From NCBI GenBank assembly GCA_050946775.1, contig JBMNVL010000005.1, positions 1-33,079 on the forward strand: 33,079 nt of DNA. The letters run 5' to 3'. The notes beneath the pieces were generated by a model. The model saw nothing but the letters and a program-made list of their open reading frames with translations. It had not been told where the DNA came from and made no database searches. This document shows positions 24,842 to 32,977 of this stretch, piece after piece. The DNA is from UMGS1474 sp050946775. GTDB lineage: Bacteria > Bacillota > Clostridia > Oscillospirales > Acutalibacteraceae. Every line of letters begins with the position of its first letter. The first letter of the stretch is position 1. The position numbers and the translations under genes are program-made.

Positions 24842-25592
24842 TCCCGCCGCGCAGGACGCCTGGCTGAAGGCCCGGCTGACCGACGCGCTCGATCAGTGCG
24901 ACCGCTACGCCGCGCCGCGGTTCGTCGGGTTTCTCGACGAGCGCCAGCAGGCGGCGGCGCGGGCGATATTGCGCCGGGCGACCGGCGTGACGGTACGGTT
25001 TTTCGGCGGTCATCCGGACGCCGAACGCGCTCTGGCGGGAATGTTCCCGTCGTATATGGAACCGCTTGACGAGCTGTTTCCGCTGACGGCGGTGGGGTTC
25101 GTTTATCGACAGGAAGCAACGCTGACCCATCGGGATTTTTTGGGGGCGCTGCTTTCTTGCGGTATCAAGCGGGAAAAGCTGGGCGATATCCTGTGCGCTC
25201 CCGGCCTGGCGGTGGCGTTCGTGGACGAGGGGCTGGCGCCCTTTTTGGCCGACCAGATCGATCAGGTCAGGCGGGAAGGGGTGCGTCTCGAAATCCCCTA
25301 CACCGGCGAGCTGCCGGCGGCGCATACCTTTCGGGAAAAGCGGGACACCGTGGCGTCGCCCCGGCTGGACGCGGTGGTCAAGGCGGCCGCCGGGATCTCC
25401 CGGGAGGAAGCCGCCCGCCGGATCGCGACGGGGCTGGTGCAGCTCGATCACGTCGTGTGCCAATCGGCCTCGGCCGAGGTGAAGCAGGGGATGATCCTGT
25501 CGATCCGCGGCGTCGGCCGGTTTTTGGTCCAGACCATCGGCCCGCCGACCCGCAAGGGACGGCTGGGGCTGATCTTGCAACAATATTGCTGA
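24825..25592 (+). CDS. ylmH: YlmH-type S4-domain RNA-binding protein
   Basis: A 255-aa protein of the YlmH family. The N-terminal two-thirds match the YlmH-specific domain (FVGFLDERQQAAA, SYMEPLDELFPLTAVGF, RDFLGALLSCGIKREKLGDI). The C-terminal S4 RNA-binding domain (about 182–245) begins SPRLDAVVKAAAGISREEA. YlmH homologues act on 50S subunits stalled with peptidyl-tRNA. The start at 24825 lies in the 3' end of sepF with GGAG close upstream; a longer frame from 24603 is only an overlap. Position between sepF and divIVA is conserved in Gram-positive bacteria. Confidence 0.93.
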   Translation: MASTSDPAAQDAWLKARLTDALDQCDRYAAPRFVGFLDERQQAAARAILRRATGVTVRFFGGHPDAERALAGMFPSYMEPLDELFPLTAVGFVYRQEATLTHRDFLGALLSCGIKREKLGDILCAPGLAVAFVDEGLAPFLADQIDQVRREGVRLEIPYTGELPAAHTFREKRDTVASPRLDAVVKAAAGISREEAARRIATGLVQLDHVVCQSASAEVKQGMILSIRGVGRFLVQTIGPPTRKGRLGLILQQYC

Positions 25593-25608
25593 TGAAAGGG
25601 GCATGCAT

Positions 25609-26286
25609 ATGCTGACGGCGGAGAACATCCGAAACGCGGAATTCACCCGCAACCTCGGTGGCTACAAAGCAAACGAGGTGGACGATTTTCTGGACAAGTG
25701 TGAGGAAACGGTGGCGTCGCTGACGGCGGAAAAAGCCGATCTGACCGCCAAGCTCAACGTGCTGGCGGACAAACTGGTGGAATACCGCAAGGACGAGGAC
25801 AGCCTGCGCAACGCCCTGCTGGACGCCCACAAAATGGCCGACCAGATCGTGCAGGAGGCCAGGGACAAAGCCGCCGCGATCGTGGCCGAGGCCAACGATC
25901 AGTACGGCCGCGCCAAAGCCGAGGCGCAGACCGGTATCGCCGCCGAGCAGGCGGAGCTGGCTCGCGCCAAAGAGGAAGTGGCCGCCTTCAAGGCCAAGGT
26001 GCTGCAGATGTACCGCGATCAGATGGCCGCGGTGGAACGGCTGCCGGGCGAAAGTACCGCGGCCGAGCCGCCCAAACCCGTGTCGCCGTTCGTGGAGCCG
26101 ATCGTACCGTCGCCCGCCGAGCCGGCGGCCGACGAGCCGGCCGGGCCCGAGCCGGAGGAGAAGGCCGAGGAGCCGTCCAACAGCCGGTTCACCGATCTGA
26201 AATTCGGCGAGAATTACGATATTGCCGAGGACGTCGACGAGGACGAGGAAGACGACGGCAAGGTTTTTTTCAAACGCAAGAAATAA
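25609..26286 (+). CDS. divIVA: DivIVA-domain cell polarity protein
   Basis: A 225-aa coiled-coil protein that recognises curved membrane at septa and poles. The N-terminal lipid-binding domain has EFTRNLGGYKANEVDDFLDKCEE. A long coiled coil runs to about residue 145. The remaining 80 residues form a Pro/Glu/Ala-rich linker, then an acidic run and the basic tail VFFKRKK, which is unusual and may bind a partner. AAAGGGG is 7 nt before the ATG at 25609; the ATG at 25603 is too close. It is followed by ileS after 18 nt. Confidence 0.94.
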   Translation: MLTAENIRNAEFTRNLGGYKANEVDDFLDKCEETVASLTAEKADLTAKLNVLADKLVEYRKDEDSLRNALLDAHKMADQIVQEARDKAAAIVAEANDQYGRAKAEAQTGIAAEQAELARAKEEVAAFKAKVLQMYRDQMAAVERLPGESTAAEPPKPVSPFVEPIVPSPAEPAADEPAGPEPEEKAEEPSNSRFTDLKFGENYDIAEDVDEDEEDDGKVFFKRKK

Positions 26287-26304
26287 ACTGAGGAGACTAC
26301 ACCT

Positions 26305-29097
26305 ATGCAACAGGACTACAACCAGACGCTGAATCTGCCCCAAACCGAATTCCCCATGCGGGCCGGCCTGCCCAAGCGGGAGCCGGAAATGCTGCTGCAC
26401 TGGGAGACCGGCCGCCTGTATGACCGGCTGATGAAGAAAAACGAGGGCAAGCCCCGCTACGTGCTGCACGACGGCCCGCCTTACGCCAACGGCGATATCC
26501 ACATCGGCACCGCCATGAACAAGATCATCAAGGACATCATCGTGCGGTACCACAACGTCAGCGGCTACCAGTCGCCCTACGTGCCGGGATTCGATACCCA
26601 CGGTCTGCCCATTGAGCTCAAGGCGCGGGCCAAGGCCGGGGTGGAAAACGCCGCCACCATGTCGCCGGTCGAGCTGCGGGCGATCTGCAAGGAATTCGCC
26701 CTGTCCTATCTCGACGATCAGCGGGAGCAGTTCAAGCGGCTGGGCGTCCTGGGTGAATGGGATCATCCCTACGTTACGCTGGATCCCGCCTTTGAGGCGC
26801 GCCAGATCGAAATTTTCGGCGAAATGGCCACCAAGGGCTACATCTACAAGGGCCTCAAACCGGTCTACTGGTGCCCCGAGTGCCAGACCGCCCTGGCCGA
26901 GGCCGAGATCGAATACGCCGAGGATCCCTGTTATTCGGTCTACGTCAAATTCCCGGTGGTCGACGACAAGGGCCTGTTGACCGCCAAGGGGATCGATCCC
27001 GACGAAACGTACTTTGTCATCTGGACCACCACCACCTGGACCCTGCCGGCCAACGTGGCCATCTGCCTGGGCCCGGAATTTACCTATCACGTCATCCGCT
27101 GCGGGGATGAGAACCTCGTCATGGCCGACGGGCTGTATACCGCCGCGCTGGCCGAGGCGGGCATCACCGATTACGAGGTGATCGCCTCCTTCAAGGGCAG
27201 TGAGATGGAGTATATGAAAGCCCGCCATCCCTTCCTCGAGCGGGATTCCCTGGTCATCGTCGGGGATCACGTCACTCTGGAAAGCGGCACCGGCTGCGTG
27301 CATACCGCCGGCGGCCACGGCGTGGACGACTTCAACATCTGCAAACAATATCCCGAGATCCCGATCATCGTGCCGGTGGACGCCACCGGCCATATGACCG
27401 AGGAGGCCGGCTCCATCTGCGCCGGTATGACCACCGACGAGGCCAACAAAGCCATCGCCCTGCATATGCAAAAGACCGGCGCTTTGCTGGCCACCAAAAA
27501 GATCGTTCACCAGTATCCCCATTGCTGGCGGTGCAAAAAACCGGTGCTTTTCCGCGCCACCGAGCAGTGGTTCTGCTCGGTCGACAGCATCAAGGAGCAG
27601 GCGGTCGAGGAGATCAAAAAGGTGTCCTGGATGCCGGCGTGGGGCGAGGAGCGGATGATCTCGATGGTCCGCGAGCGCAGCGACTGGTGCATTTCCCGTC
27701 AGCGGCTGTGGGGCGTGCCCATCCCGATCTTTTACTGCGAGGACTGCGGCGAGGCGCTGATCGACGGCGATTGCATCCACGCGGTGGCAGAGCTGTTCCG
27801 CAAAGAGGGATCCGACGCGTGGTACACCCACGAAGCGGCGGAAATCCTGCCCGCCGGAACGGTCTGCCCAAAGTGCGGCGGCAAGCGTTTTCGCAAGGAA
27901 AGCGACATCATGGACGTCTGGTTCGATTCGGGCAGCTCCCACGCCGCCGTGCTGGACGACCGGGACTATCTGACCTGGCCGGCCGATCTGTATATGGAAG
28001 GCGGCGACCAGTATCGCGGCTGGTTCCAGTCCTCGCTGCTGACCGCCGTCGCCTGGCGGGGCAAGGCGCCCTATAAAGCGGTGCTGACCCACGGCTGGAC
28101 GGTGGACGGCGAGGGCCGCAAAATGAGCAAATCGCTGGGCAACGTCATCGCGCCCAGCCAGGTGGTCGATCAGTACGGCGCCGATATCCTGCGGCTGTGG
28201 GTGGCGTCGCTGGACTACCGGGTGGACGTGCGGCTGTCCCAGGACATCCTCAAGCAGCAATCCGAATCCTACCGCAAGATCCGCAACACCGCCCGGTTCA
28301 TCCTGGGCAACCTGTTCGATTTCGATCCCGACGCCGACGCGGTGGATCCCGAAGGGCTGGAGGATATCGACCGCTGGGCGCTGATGCGGCTGGACGAGTT
28401 GACCGCCCAGGCCCACCGGGCGTATAAAGCGTTTGAGTTCCACGACGCGCTGCACCGCATCCATAACTTCTGCGTGGTGGATATGTCCAACTTCTATCTC
28501 GACGTGGTCAAGGATCGCCTTTACGTTGAAAAGGCGGACAGTGCGACCCGCCGGGCGGCGCAAACGGCCATGTGGACCATCCTCGATACCCTGACCCGGC
28601 TGCTTTCGCCGATTTTGGCCTTTACCTCGGAGGAGATCTGGTCGTACCTGCCCCATAAGGCGGGCGACGATCCCGAATCGGTGCTCTTCAACGAGATTCC
28701 CTCGGCGCCGCATATCGCCCCGGACGAGGCGTTTATGGCCCGCTGGGAGAACATCCACGCTCTGCGCGACGACGTGCAAAAGGCGCTGGAGCTGGCCCGC
28801 AACGACAAGCTGATCGGCAGCTCGCTGGAGGCGAAGGTCACCCTGCACGCCGCCGGCGACGCGCTGGCGCTGATTCGCTCGATTGAAGAGCAGTTGCCGG
28901 CCATCCTGATCGTCTCGGCGGTCGCCGTGGCGCAGGATGCCGCCGGCGCTTTCACCGGCGAGACCGCGGGACTGTCGGTGACGGTGGAACGCGCCGACGG
29001 GCAAAAATGCGCCCGTTGCTGGACCTACAGCGACACGGTGGGGCAAAACGCCGCTCATCCCGACGTTTGCGCCCGCTGCGCGGCCATTTTGGGTTGA
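26305..29097 (+). CDS. ileS: Isoleucyl-tRNA synthetase
   Basis: A 930-aa class I aminoacyl-tRNA synthetase charging tRNA-Ile. HIGH-type motif HIGT (66–69), KMSKS (606–610), an editing domain between them (TTTTWTLPANVAI near 240), an anticodon-binding helical domain, and a C-terminal zinc finger CARCWTYSD...CARC. This bacterial form lacks the long C-terminal extension of eukaryote-like IleRS. GAGGAG precedes the ATG. There is no room for a T-box leader directly before it, because divIVA ends 18 nt upstream, so it relies on upstream promoters. Confidence 0.98.
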   Translation: MQQDYNQTLNLPQTEFPMRAGLPKREPEMLLHWETGRLYDRLMKKNEGKPRYVLHDGPPYANGDIHIGTAMNKIIKDIIVRYHNVSGYQSPYVPGFDTHGLPIELKARAKAGVENAATMSPVELRAICKEFALSYLDDQREQFKRLGVLGEWDHPYVTLDPAFEARQIEIFGEMATKGYIYKGLKPVYWCPECQTALAEAEIEYAEDPCYSVYVKFPVVDDKGLLTAKGIDPDETYFVIWTTTTWTLPANVAICLGPEFTYHVIRCGDENLVMADGLYTAALAEAGITDYEVIASFKGSEMEYMKARHPFLERDSLVIVGDHVTLESGTGCVHTAGGHGVDDFNICKQYPEIPIIVPVDATGHMTEEAGSICAGMTTDEANKAIALHMQKTGALLATKKIVHQYPHCWRCKKPVLFRATEQWFCSVDSIKEQAVEEIKKVSWMPAWGEERMISMVRERSDWCISRQRLWGVPIPIFYCEDCGEALIDGDCIHAVAELFRKEGSDAWYTHEAAEILPAGTVCPKCGGKRFRKESDIMDVWFDSGSSHAAVLDDRDYLTWPADLYMEGGDQYRGWFQSSLLTAVAWRGKAPYKAVLTHGWTVDGEGRKMSKSLGNVIAPSQVVDQYGADILRLWVASLDYRVDVRLSQDILKQQSESYRKIRNTARFILGNLFDFDPDADAVDPEGLEDIDRWALMRLDELTAQAHRAYKAFEFHDALHRIHNFCVVDMSNFYLDVVKDRLYVEKADSATRRAAQTAMWTILDTLTRLLSPILAFTSEEIWSYLPHKAGDDPESVLFNEIPSAPHIAPDEAFMARWENIHALRDDVQKALELARNDKLIGSSLEAKVTLHAAGDALALIRSIEEQLPAILIVSAVAVAQDAAGAFTGETAGLSVTVERADGQKCARCWTYSDTVGQNAAHPDVCARCAAILG

Positions 29098-29105
29098 TCC
29101 CATCC

Positions 29106-29136
29106 AAACGGCGCACCGGCCGGTGCGCCGTTTTTT
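29106..29136 (+). terminator. Terminator between ileS and lspA
   Basis: A 14-bp perfect palindrome AAACGGCGCACCGG / CCGGTGCGCCGTTT with the T-run continuing. It starts 9 nt after the ileS stop and lies within the 54-bp gap to lspA, so it splits the long block or attenuates lspA–tcdA. Confidence 0.88.
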
Positions 29137-29151
29137 CACGGGAGGAAGGTT

Positions 29152-29649
29152 ATGTTGTGGTTTGTGTTGGCGGCGGGAGCGCTGCTGGTCGGGCTGGATC
29201 AGCTGACCAAATGGTGGGCGATCACCGCTCTGACCGAAAAGCCCGTGGTGCTGATCGACGGGGTGCTGGAGCTGCGCTACAGTGAAAACACCGGCGCCGC
29301 CTGGGGGATATTCAGCGGCGCCCGCTGGCCTTTGATCGTGCTGACGGTGGCGCTGTTGGGGGTGGTGATCTGGGTGCTGCTCAGCCGCCGCTTTCGCTCC
29401 TACCGGCTGGCCAATATCGCCGCTTGCCTGATCATGGGCGGCGGCATCGGCAATTTGATCGACCGGATCTTTCGCGGTTACGTGGTGGATTTCATCTACG
29501 TCAAGCTGATCGATTTCCCGATTTTCAACGTCGCCGATTGCGGCGTGGTGATCGGCGCGGCGTTGATGCTGATCTTTTTGGTGTTCATCTATCGGGACAA
29601 CGAGGGAGGCGCCGCCAATGGAACAAAAAACCTGGGTGGTCCTGCCTGA
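29152..29649 (+). CDS. lspA: Lipoprotein signal peptidase II
   Basis: A 165-aa integral membrane aspartyl protease that cleaves signal peptides from prolipoproteins. Four membrane helices are seen. The catalytic Asp104 (GNLIDRIFRG) and Asp129 (FNVADC) are present, along with the conserved ENTGAAWG (45–52). GGAGGAAGG precedes the ATG. The last 32 nt overlap the RluD-like gene, so the two are translationally linked. No separate promoter was recognised after the preceding terminator. Confidence 0.97.
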   Translation: MLWFVLAAGALLVGLDQLTKWWAITALTEKPVVLIDGVLELRYSENTGAAWGIFSGARWPLIVLTVALLGVVIWVLLSRRFRSYRLANIAACLIMGGGIGNLIDRIFRGYVVDFIYVKLIDFPIFNVADCGVVIGAALMLIFLVFIYRDNEGGAANGTKNLGGPA

Positions 29650-30532
29650 GCAGGCGGGTCAACGGCTGGACCGGTATTTGAGCGAGGCCGCCGGGGTCAC
29701 CCGCGCCGCGGCGCAGGGATGGCTGGAGACCGGCTGCGTCGACGTGGGCGGCGTTGACCGCCCCAAAAACTATAAAATCAAGGCCGGGGATCTGATCACT
29801 CTGCGGGTGCCCGATCCGGTCAGCGCCGACGTGCTGGCGGAGGATATTCCGCTGGAGATCGTGTACGAGGACGGCGATCTGCTGGTGGTCAACAAGCCCC
29901 GGGGGATGGTGGTCCATCCCGCCGCCGGACATACGTCGGGCACTCTGGTCAACGCCCTGCTGGCGCATTGCGGGGACAGCCTGTCGGGAATCAACGGGGT
30001 GCTGCGTCCCGGTATCGTCCATCGCATCGACAAGGACACCAGCGGTTTGCTGATCGTCGCCAAAAACGACCGCGCTCATCAGGGCCTGGCCGCCCAGATC
30101 AAGGCGCACACCTTTACCCGCGTCTACGAGGCGGTGGTGCGGGGACATATGAAGTCCCCGTCGGGCACGGTGGACGCGCCCATCGGCCGGCATCCCGCCG
30201 AGCGCAAGCGGATGGCGGTGGTGGCGACGAACTCCCGCCCGGCCCGTACCCATTACGAAACGATTGCGGAATATCCCGGCTACGCCCATCTGCGGCTGCG
30301 GCTGGAAACCGGCCGCACCCATCAGATCCGGGTGCATATGGCCCATCTCGGCCATCCGGTGGCCGGCGATCCGGTCTACGGCGGCCGGGTACTGCCGGGC
30401 GAGCCGGTCGGCCAATGCCTGCACGCTAAGGAGATCGGCTTTGTCCACCCCGTCACCGGGGAAAGTCTGTATTTCACGTCTGATCTGCCGGGGTATTTCA
30501 CCGATTTTCTGGCGGCGCTGGCCGCCCGATAG
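29618..30532 (+). CDS. rluD: RluD-like ribosomal large-subunit pseudouridine synthase
   Basis: A 304-aa RluA-family pseudouridine synthase. An S4 RNA-binding domain spans about 12–75 (QRLDRYLSEAAGVTRAAAQ). The catalytic domain has VVNKPRGMVVHPA and the motif HRIDKDTSGLL, with catalytic Asp138. GRTHQIRVHMAHLGHPVAGD is also conserved. It probably modifies 23S rRNA, as RluD does, but site specificity is inferred. It overlaps lspA, a very common bacterial pairing, and AGGCGC lies before its ATG after GGGAGG. Confidence 0.94.
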   Translation: MEQKTWVVLPEQAGQRLDRYLSEAAGVTRAAAQGWLETGCVDVGGVDRPKNYKIKAGDLITLRVPDPVSADVLAEDIPLEIVYEDGDLLVVNKPRGMVVHPAAGHTSGTLVNALLAHCGDSLSGINGVLRPGIVHRIDKDTSGLLIVAKNDRAHQGLAAQIKAHTFTRVYEAVVRGHMKSPSGTVDAPIGRHPAERKRMAVVATNSRPARTHYETIAEYPGYAHLRLRLETGRTHQIRVHMAHLGHPVAGDPVYGGRVLPGEPVGQCLHAKEIGFVHPVTGESLYFTSDLPGYFTDFLAALAAR

Positions 30533-30541
30533 GAGGCAAAT

Positions 30542-30778
30542 ATGGAACGCAACGTCACCTTTACCTACGACGAGGTGCTGGCTCTCAAAAAGGCCGCCGC
30601 CCAGGCGACCGGCGGCTATATCCATTTTCACGACGCCTGCGGCGGACAGTCCTTTTCCTTCGATCAGCCCGATCCCACGACCAAAGCGTTTGTGGAGGAC
30701 TATTTCGCAAAGCAGGGGATGACCGCCGTCTTCACCCCCGACGGGACGGACTTTACCGTCCGGAAAGGGAGCGTATGA
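30542..30778 (+). CDS. Small protein of unknown function (HDACGGQSF motif)
   Basis: A 78-aa soluble protein with a strong ribosome site (TAGGAGG) and coding-like composition. It shows HFHDACGGQSFSFD at residues 28–41, then AFVEDYFAKQGM and a short beta-like C-terminus. It resembles small clostridial proteins that I recall being labelled RDAC family, but that could not be checked. The His/Asp/Cys motif may bind metal or be catalytic; this is speculation. Its stop overlaps the tcdA start (ATGA), so translation is coupled to tcdA. It is not an obvious fragment of a larger gene. Confidence 0.75.
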   Translation: MERNVTFTYDEVLALKKAAAQATGGYIHFHDACGGQSFSFDQPDPTTKAFVEDYFAKQGMTAVFTPDGTDFTVRKGSV

Positions 30779-31494
30779 CCGATTCGTTTTCCCGTACCCG
30801 GCTGCTGCTGGGCACGGATGCAATGGCCAGGCTGGCCGCCGCGCGGGTGGCGGTGTTCGGCCTTGGCGGCGTGGGCGGCTACGCGGTGGAGGCGCTGGCC
30901 CGTTCGGGAATCGGCGGGCTGGATCTGATCGACCACGACCAAATCAGCGAAAGCAACCTCAACCGCCAGATCCTCGCCACCCGGCAGACCATCGGCCGGG
31001 ACAAAGCCGACGTGGCCAAAGAACGGGTGCTGGCGATCCATCCCGGCTGCGACGTGACCGCCGTAAAAACCATGTTTTTGCCCGATACCCGGGATCAGTT
31101 CGACTTTTCCCGGTACGATTACGTCGTCGACGCCATCGACACCGTCACCGGTAAGCTGGCGCTGATTGAGGCCGCGCAGGCGGCTGACGTGCCGATTATC
31201 TGCGCCATGGGCGCCGGCAACAAGCTGGATCCCACCGCCTTTGAAGTGGCGGATGTCTACCAGACCACCGGCTGTCGTTTGGCGCGGATCATCCGCCGGG
31301 AATGCCGTCGCCGCGGGATCGAGTCTCTCAAGGTGGTCTATTCCCGGGAACTGCCCCGTCGCCATGGTGACGAGACACCGGGCGAAGCGCCGCCGGAAGG
31401 CCGCCGGGATATCCCCGGCTCGGTCGCCTATGTGCCGTCGGTGATGGGGCTGATCCTCGCCGGCGAGGTGATCCGGGATCTGACCGCGCGTTGA
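30775..31494 (+). CDS. tcdA: tRNA threonylcarbamoyladenosine dehydratase (ThiF/HesA superfamily)
   Basis: A 239-aa E1-like enzyme that cyclises t6A37 to ct6A in tRNA using ATP. The nucleotide-binding GLGGVGGYAVEALARSG (residues 29–45), the DLIDHDQISESNLNRQ region, the DAIDTVTGK strand and PGSVAYVPSVMG fit TcdA/CsdL. Length is a little shorter than the E. coli enzyme. ATGA overlap with the 78-aa gene shows coupling. It ends the long block and is followed by a strong terminator. With miaA and miaB this makes three tRNA position-37 enzymes in one block. Confidence 0.92.
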   Translation: MTDSFSRTRLLLGTDAMARLAAARVAVFGLGGVGGYAVEALARSGIGGLDLIDHDQISESNLNRQILATRQTIGRDKADVAKERVLAIHPGCDVTAVKTMFLPDTRDQFDFSRYDYVVDAIDTVTGKLALIEAAQAADVPIICAMGAGNKLDPTAFEVADVYQTTGCRLARIIRRECRRRGIESLKVVYSRELPRRHGDETPGEAPPEGRRDIPGSVAYVPSVMGLILAGEVIRDLTAR

Positions 31495-31500
31495 AAAACC

Positions 31501-31538
31501 AAAAACGGGCAAAGCCGACCGGCATTTGCCCGTTTTTT
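31501..31538. terminator. Bidirectional terminator after tcdA
   Basis: Stem CGGGCAAA-GCC / GGC-TTTGCCCG with one bulged A, loop GACC, flanked by AAAAA and TTTTTT. It serves the rightward tcdA operon and the leftward budA gene. Confidence 0.9.
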
Positions 31539-31581
31539 GCTGTTAAGTCCATGTCGCGGATACGGTTGAAAAGCGACCGGT

Positions 31582-32310
31582 TCAGCCGTTTCCCTGTTCC
31601 ACCTGCGCGATCTCGTCTTTTGACGCGTCTTTGAGCGAATAGGTATCAAAGGCCGCTTCTCTTGGCAGCTGTATTTCGAGCCGGTCTATTTTCTGCAGCC
31701 GGCATTCCCCGTGACCCATGGAAACGTCAAACACGTGTCCGCCAAGCCTGCGGTCCTCGGAGACGAAATGCAAATGCCACCCGGACGCGTTGATGCCGTC
31801 CATATAATCCGGATAATAGACGCAGATCAGCGACCCGTGAAGACGCTCAAAACAAAAGTCCTTCTGCGTTTTGGACAGAATATCCTTCAGCGAAACGTGC
31901 TGCGAGCGGTAAGCGGCGCCTGCCCGCGCGCGTATGAGGTCAAAGTATCCGTCTATTCGCGCGATGTGGATGCTGTTGAGACCAAACCATTCCTCAATTT
32001 TTAAGGTCAGCTCCGTCTTGATGGCGTCTATATCCCGCTTTTCTTCCATATTGAACGTTCTGCCGTTTTGCAGGGAACCGACAACGGCAAAGGGTACCCC
32101 GGCCGTTTCCTGAGCGCAAACGATGCTGCCGTCTTGCTTTGCCTGATAACATACGCCGTCCGCGACGATCATTTCCCCGTCCACGCTTTCAAATGTGCCA
32201 AGTCCCGTGTCCCCGTGCGCCAGCAATTCCCGCGCGGTGACGACCGGCCTTGTGTATCCCAGCGCCAGCGCCTGCAATGTGGACACCTGATAGATCTTGT
32301 TTGATTCCAT
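31582..32310 (-). CDS. budA: Alpha-acetolactate decarboxylase
   Basis: A 242-aa enzyme converting 2-acetolactate to acetoin, a branch that diverts pyruvate to neutral products and limits leucine/valine flux. The zinc site is seen as His179, His181 and His192 (GWHLHFVSEDRRLGGHVFD). Other family motifs include YQVSTLQALALGY and VPFAVVGSLQ. The ATG at 32310 follows GAGGGAGA; a longer frame from 32373 crosses the promoter. No acetolactate synthase or butanediol dehydrogenase is nearby. Base and codon use are more AT-tolerant than in neighbours, which together with the flanking repeat array hints at transfer. Confidence 0.94.
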   Translation of the reverse strand: MESNKIYQVSTLQALALGYTRPVVTARELLAHGDTGLGTFESVDGEMIVADGVCYQAKQDGSIVCAQETAGVPFAVVGSLQNGRTFNMEEKRDIDAIKTELTLKIEEWFGLNSIHIARIDGYFDLIRARAGAAYRSQHVSLKDILSKTQKDFCFERLHGSLICVYYPDYMDGINASGWHLHFVSEDRRLGGHVFDVSMGHGECRLQKIDRLEIQLPREAAFDTYSLKDASKDEIAQVEQGNG

Positions 32311-32363
32311 TGGATTCTCCCTCATTATTCTGAAATAGGACGATACCGGATCCGTTTGAAAAC

Positions 32364-32392
32364 AGTATAGCACACATTTTGGCGAATGAACA
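32364..32392 (-). promoter_or_regulatory. Probable extended -10 promoter of budA
   Basis: Minus-strand TGCTATACT gives an extended -10 (TATACT at 32364–32369). The -35 at 17 bp (TGTTCA) is weak. The leader to the budA ATG is about 47 nt. Confidence 0.6.
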
Positions 32393-32413
32393 GAGGGGAT
32401 CGGTATATTTTGA

Positions 32414-32533
32414 TTTGAGCAAGGACAGGAGGACTTGCCGTTGCCCTCTTGCGGTGCCCGAAAAACGCTTCAGGCGCTTCGCGCTGATCCGCTTTTCGCC
32501 AAATCAAAACGCCACCCAAACGGGTGGCGTTTT
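32414..32533. repeat. Truncated copy A of the 222-bp repeat
   Basis: A 121-bp version of the unit in copies B and C. It has a degenerate tRNA 3' end (32414–32437), CTTGCGGTGCCCG (32448–32460), then jumps at ATCC directly to the region before the hairpin AAAACGCCACCC/GGGTGGCGTTTT (32506–32533). The missing piece is exactly 101 bp, the distance between two ATCC sites in copy B. Confidence 0.88.
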
Positions 32534-32755
32534 GCTTTGGCAGGGGCAGAAGGACTTGAAGTTGCCCTCTTGCGGTGCCCGAAAAACGCTTCGGGCGCTT
32601 CGCGCTGATCCTCGCGTTTTTCGACCGCGGCGCCAACCCCTGCTCGCTGTATCCGCCCCCGGCGGCGCTCGCAGGCGTTGCCCGGCACGCTCCGCGCGCC
32701 TCGGGTTAATCCGCTTCTAACAAAATCAAAACGCCACCCAAACGGGTGGCGTTTT
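32534..32755. repeat. Copy B of the 222-bp repeat (tRNA 3' end plus hairpin)
   Basis: A full unit. Read on the minus strand it ends in a tRNA-like 3' piece (32538–32560): T-loop TTCAAGT, T-stem strand CCTTC, acceptor strand TGCCCCT, discriminator G and CCA. This acceptor matches bacterial tRNA-Trp. No 5' half of the tRNA is present. At the other end is a perfect 12-bp hairpin (32728–32755) with A and T flanks, like a tRNA terminator. Confidence 0.9.
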
Positions 32756-32977
32756 GATTTGGCAGGGGCAGAAGGACTTGAAGTTACCCTCTTGCGGTGC
32801 CCGAAAAACGCTTCGGGCGCTTCGCGCTGATCCTCGCGTTTTTCGACCGCGGCGCCAACCCCTGCTCGCTGTATCCGCCCCCGGCGGCGCTCGCAGGCGT
32901 TGCCCGGCGCACTCCGCGCGCCTCGGGTTCATCCGCTTCTAACAAAAGCAAAACGCCACCCAAACGGGTGGCGTTTT
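32756..32977. repeat. Copy C of the 222-bp repeat (tRNA 3' end plus hairpin)
   Basis: A full unit nearly identical to copy B, with the tRNA 3' piece at 32760–32782, CTTGCGGTGCCCG at 32791–32803 and hairpin at 32950–32977. All landmarks are shifted by exactly 222 bp from copy B, with only a few substitutions. Open frames across the array are repeat artefacts. Confidence 0.9.

Noticed and set aside
26287..26304. T-box leader for ileS
   Set aside because: Only 18 bp separate divIVA from ileS and no specifier hairpin, T-box sequence or terminator lies upstream.
25378..29139. A 1253-codon minus-strand frame opposite ylmH, divIVA and ileS
   Set aside because: Antisense artefact of GC-rich genes with unmistakable function on the plus strand.
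32414..32977. CRISPR array
   Set aside because: There are only three copies of a 222-bp unit with near-identical interior. No short repeats with unique spacers and no cas genes are present.
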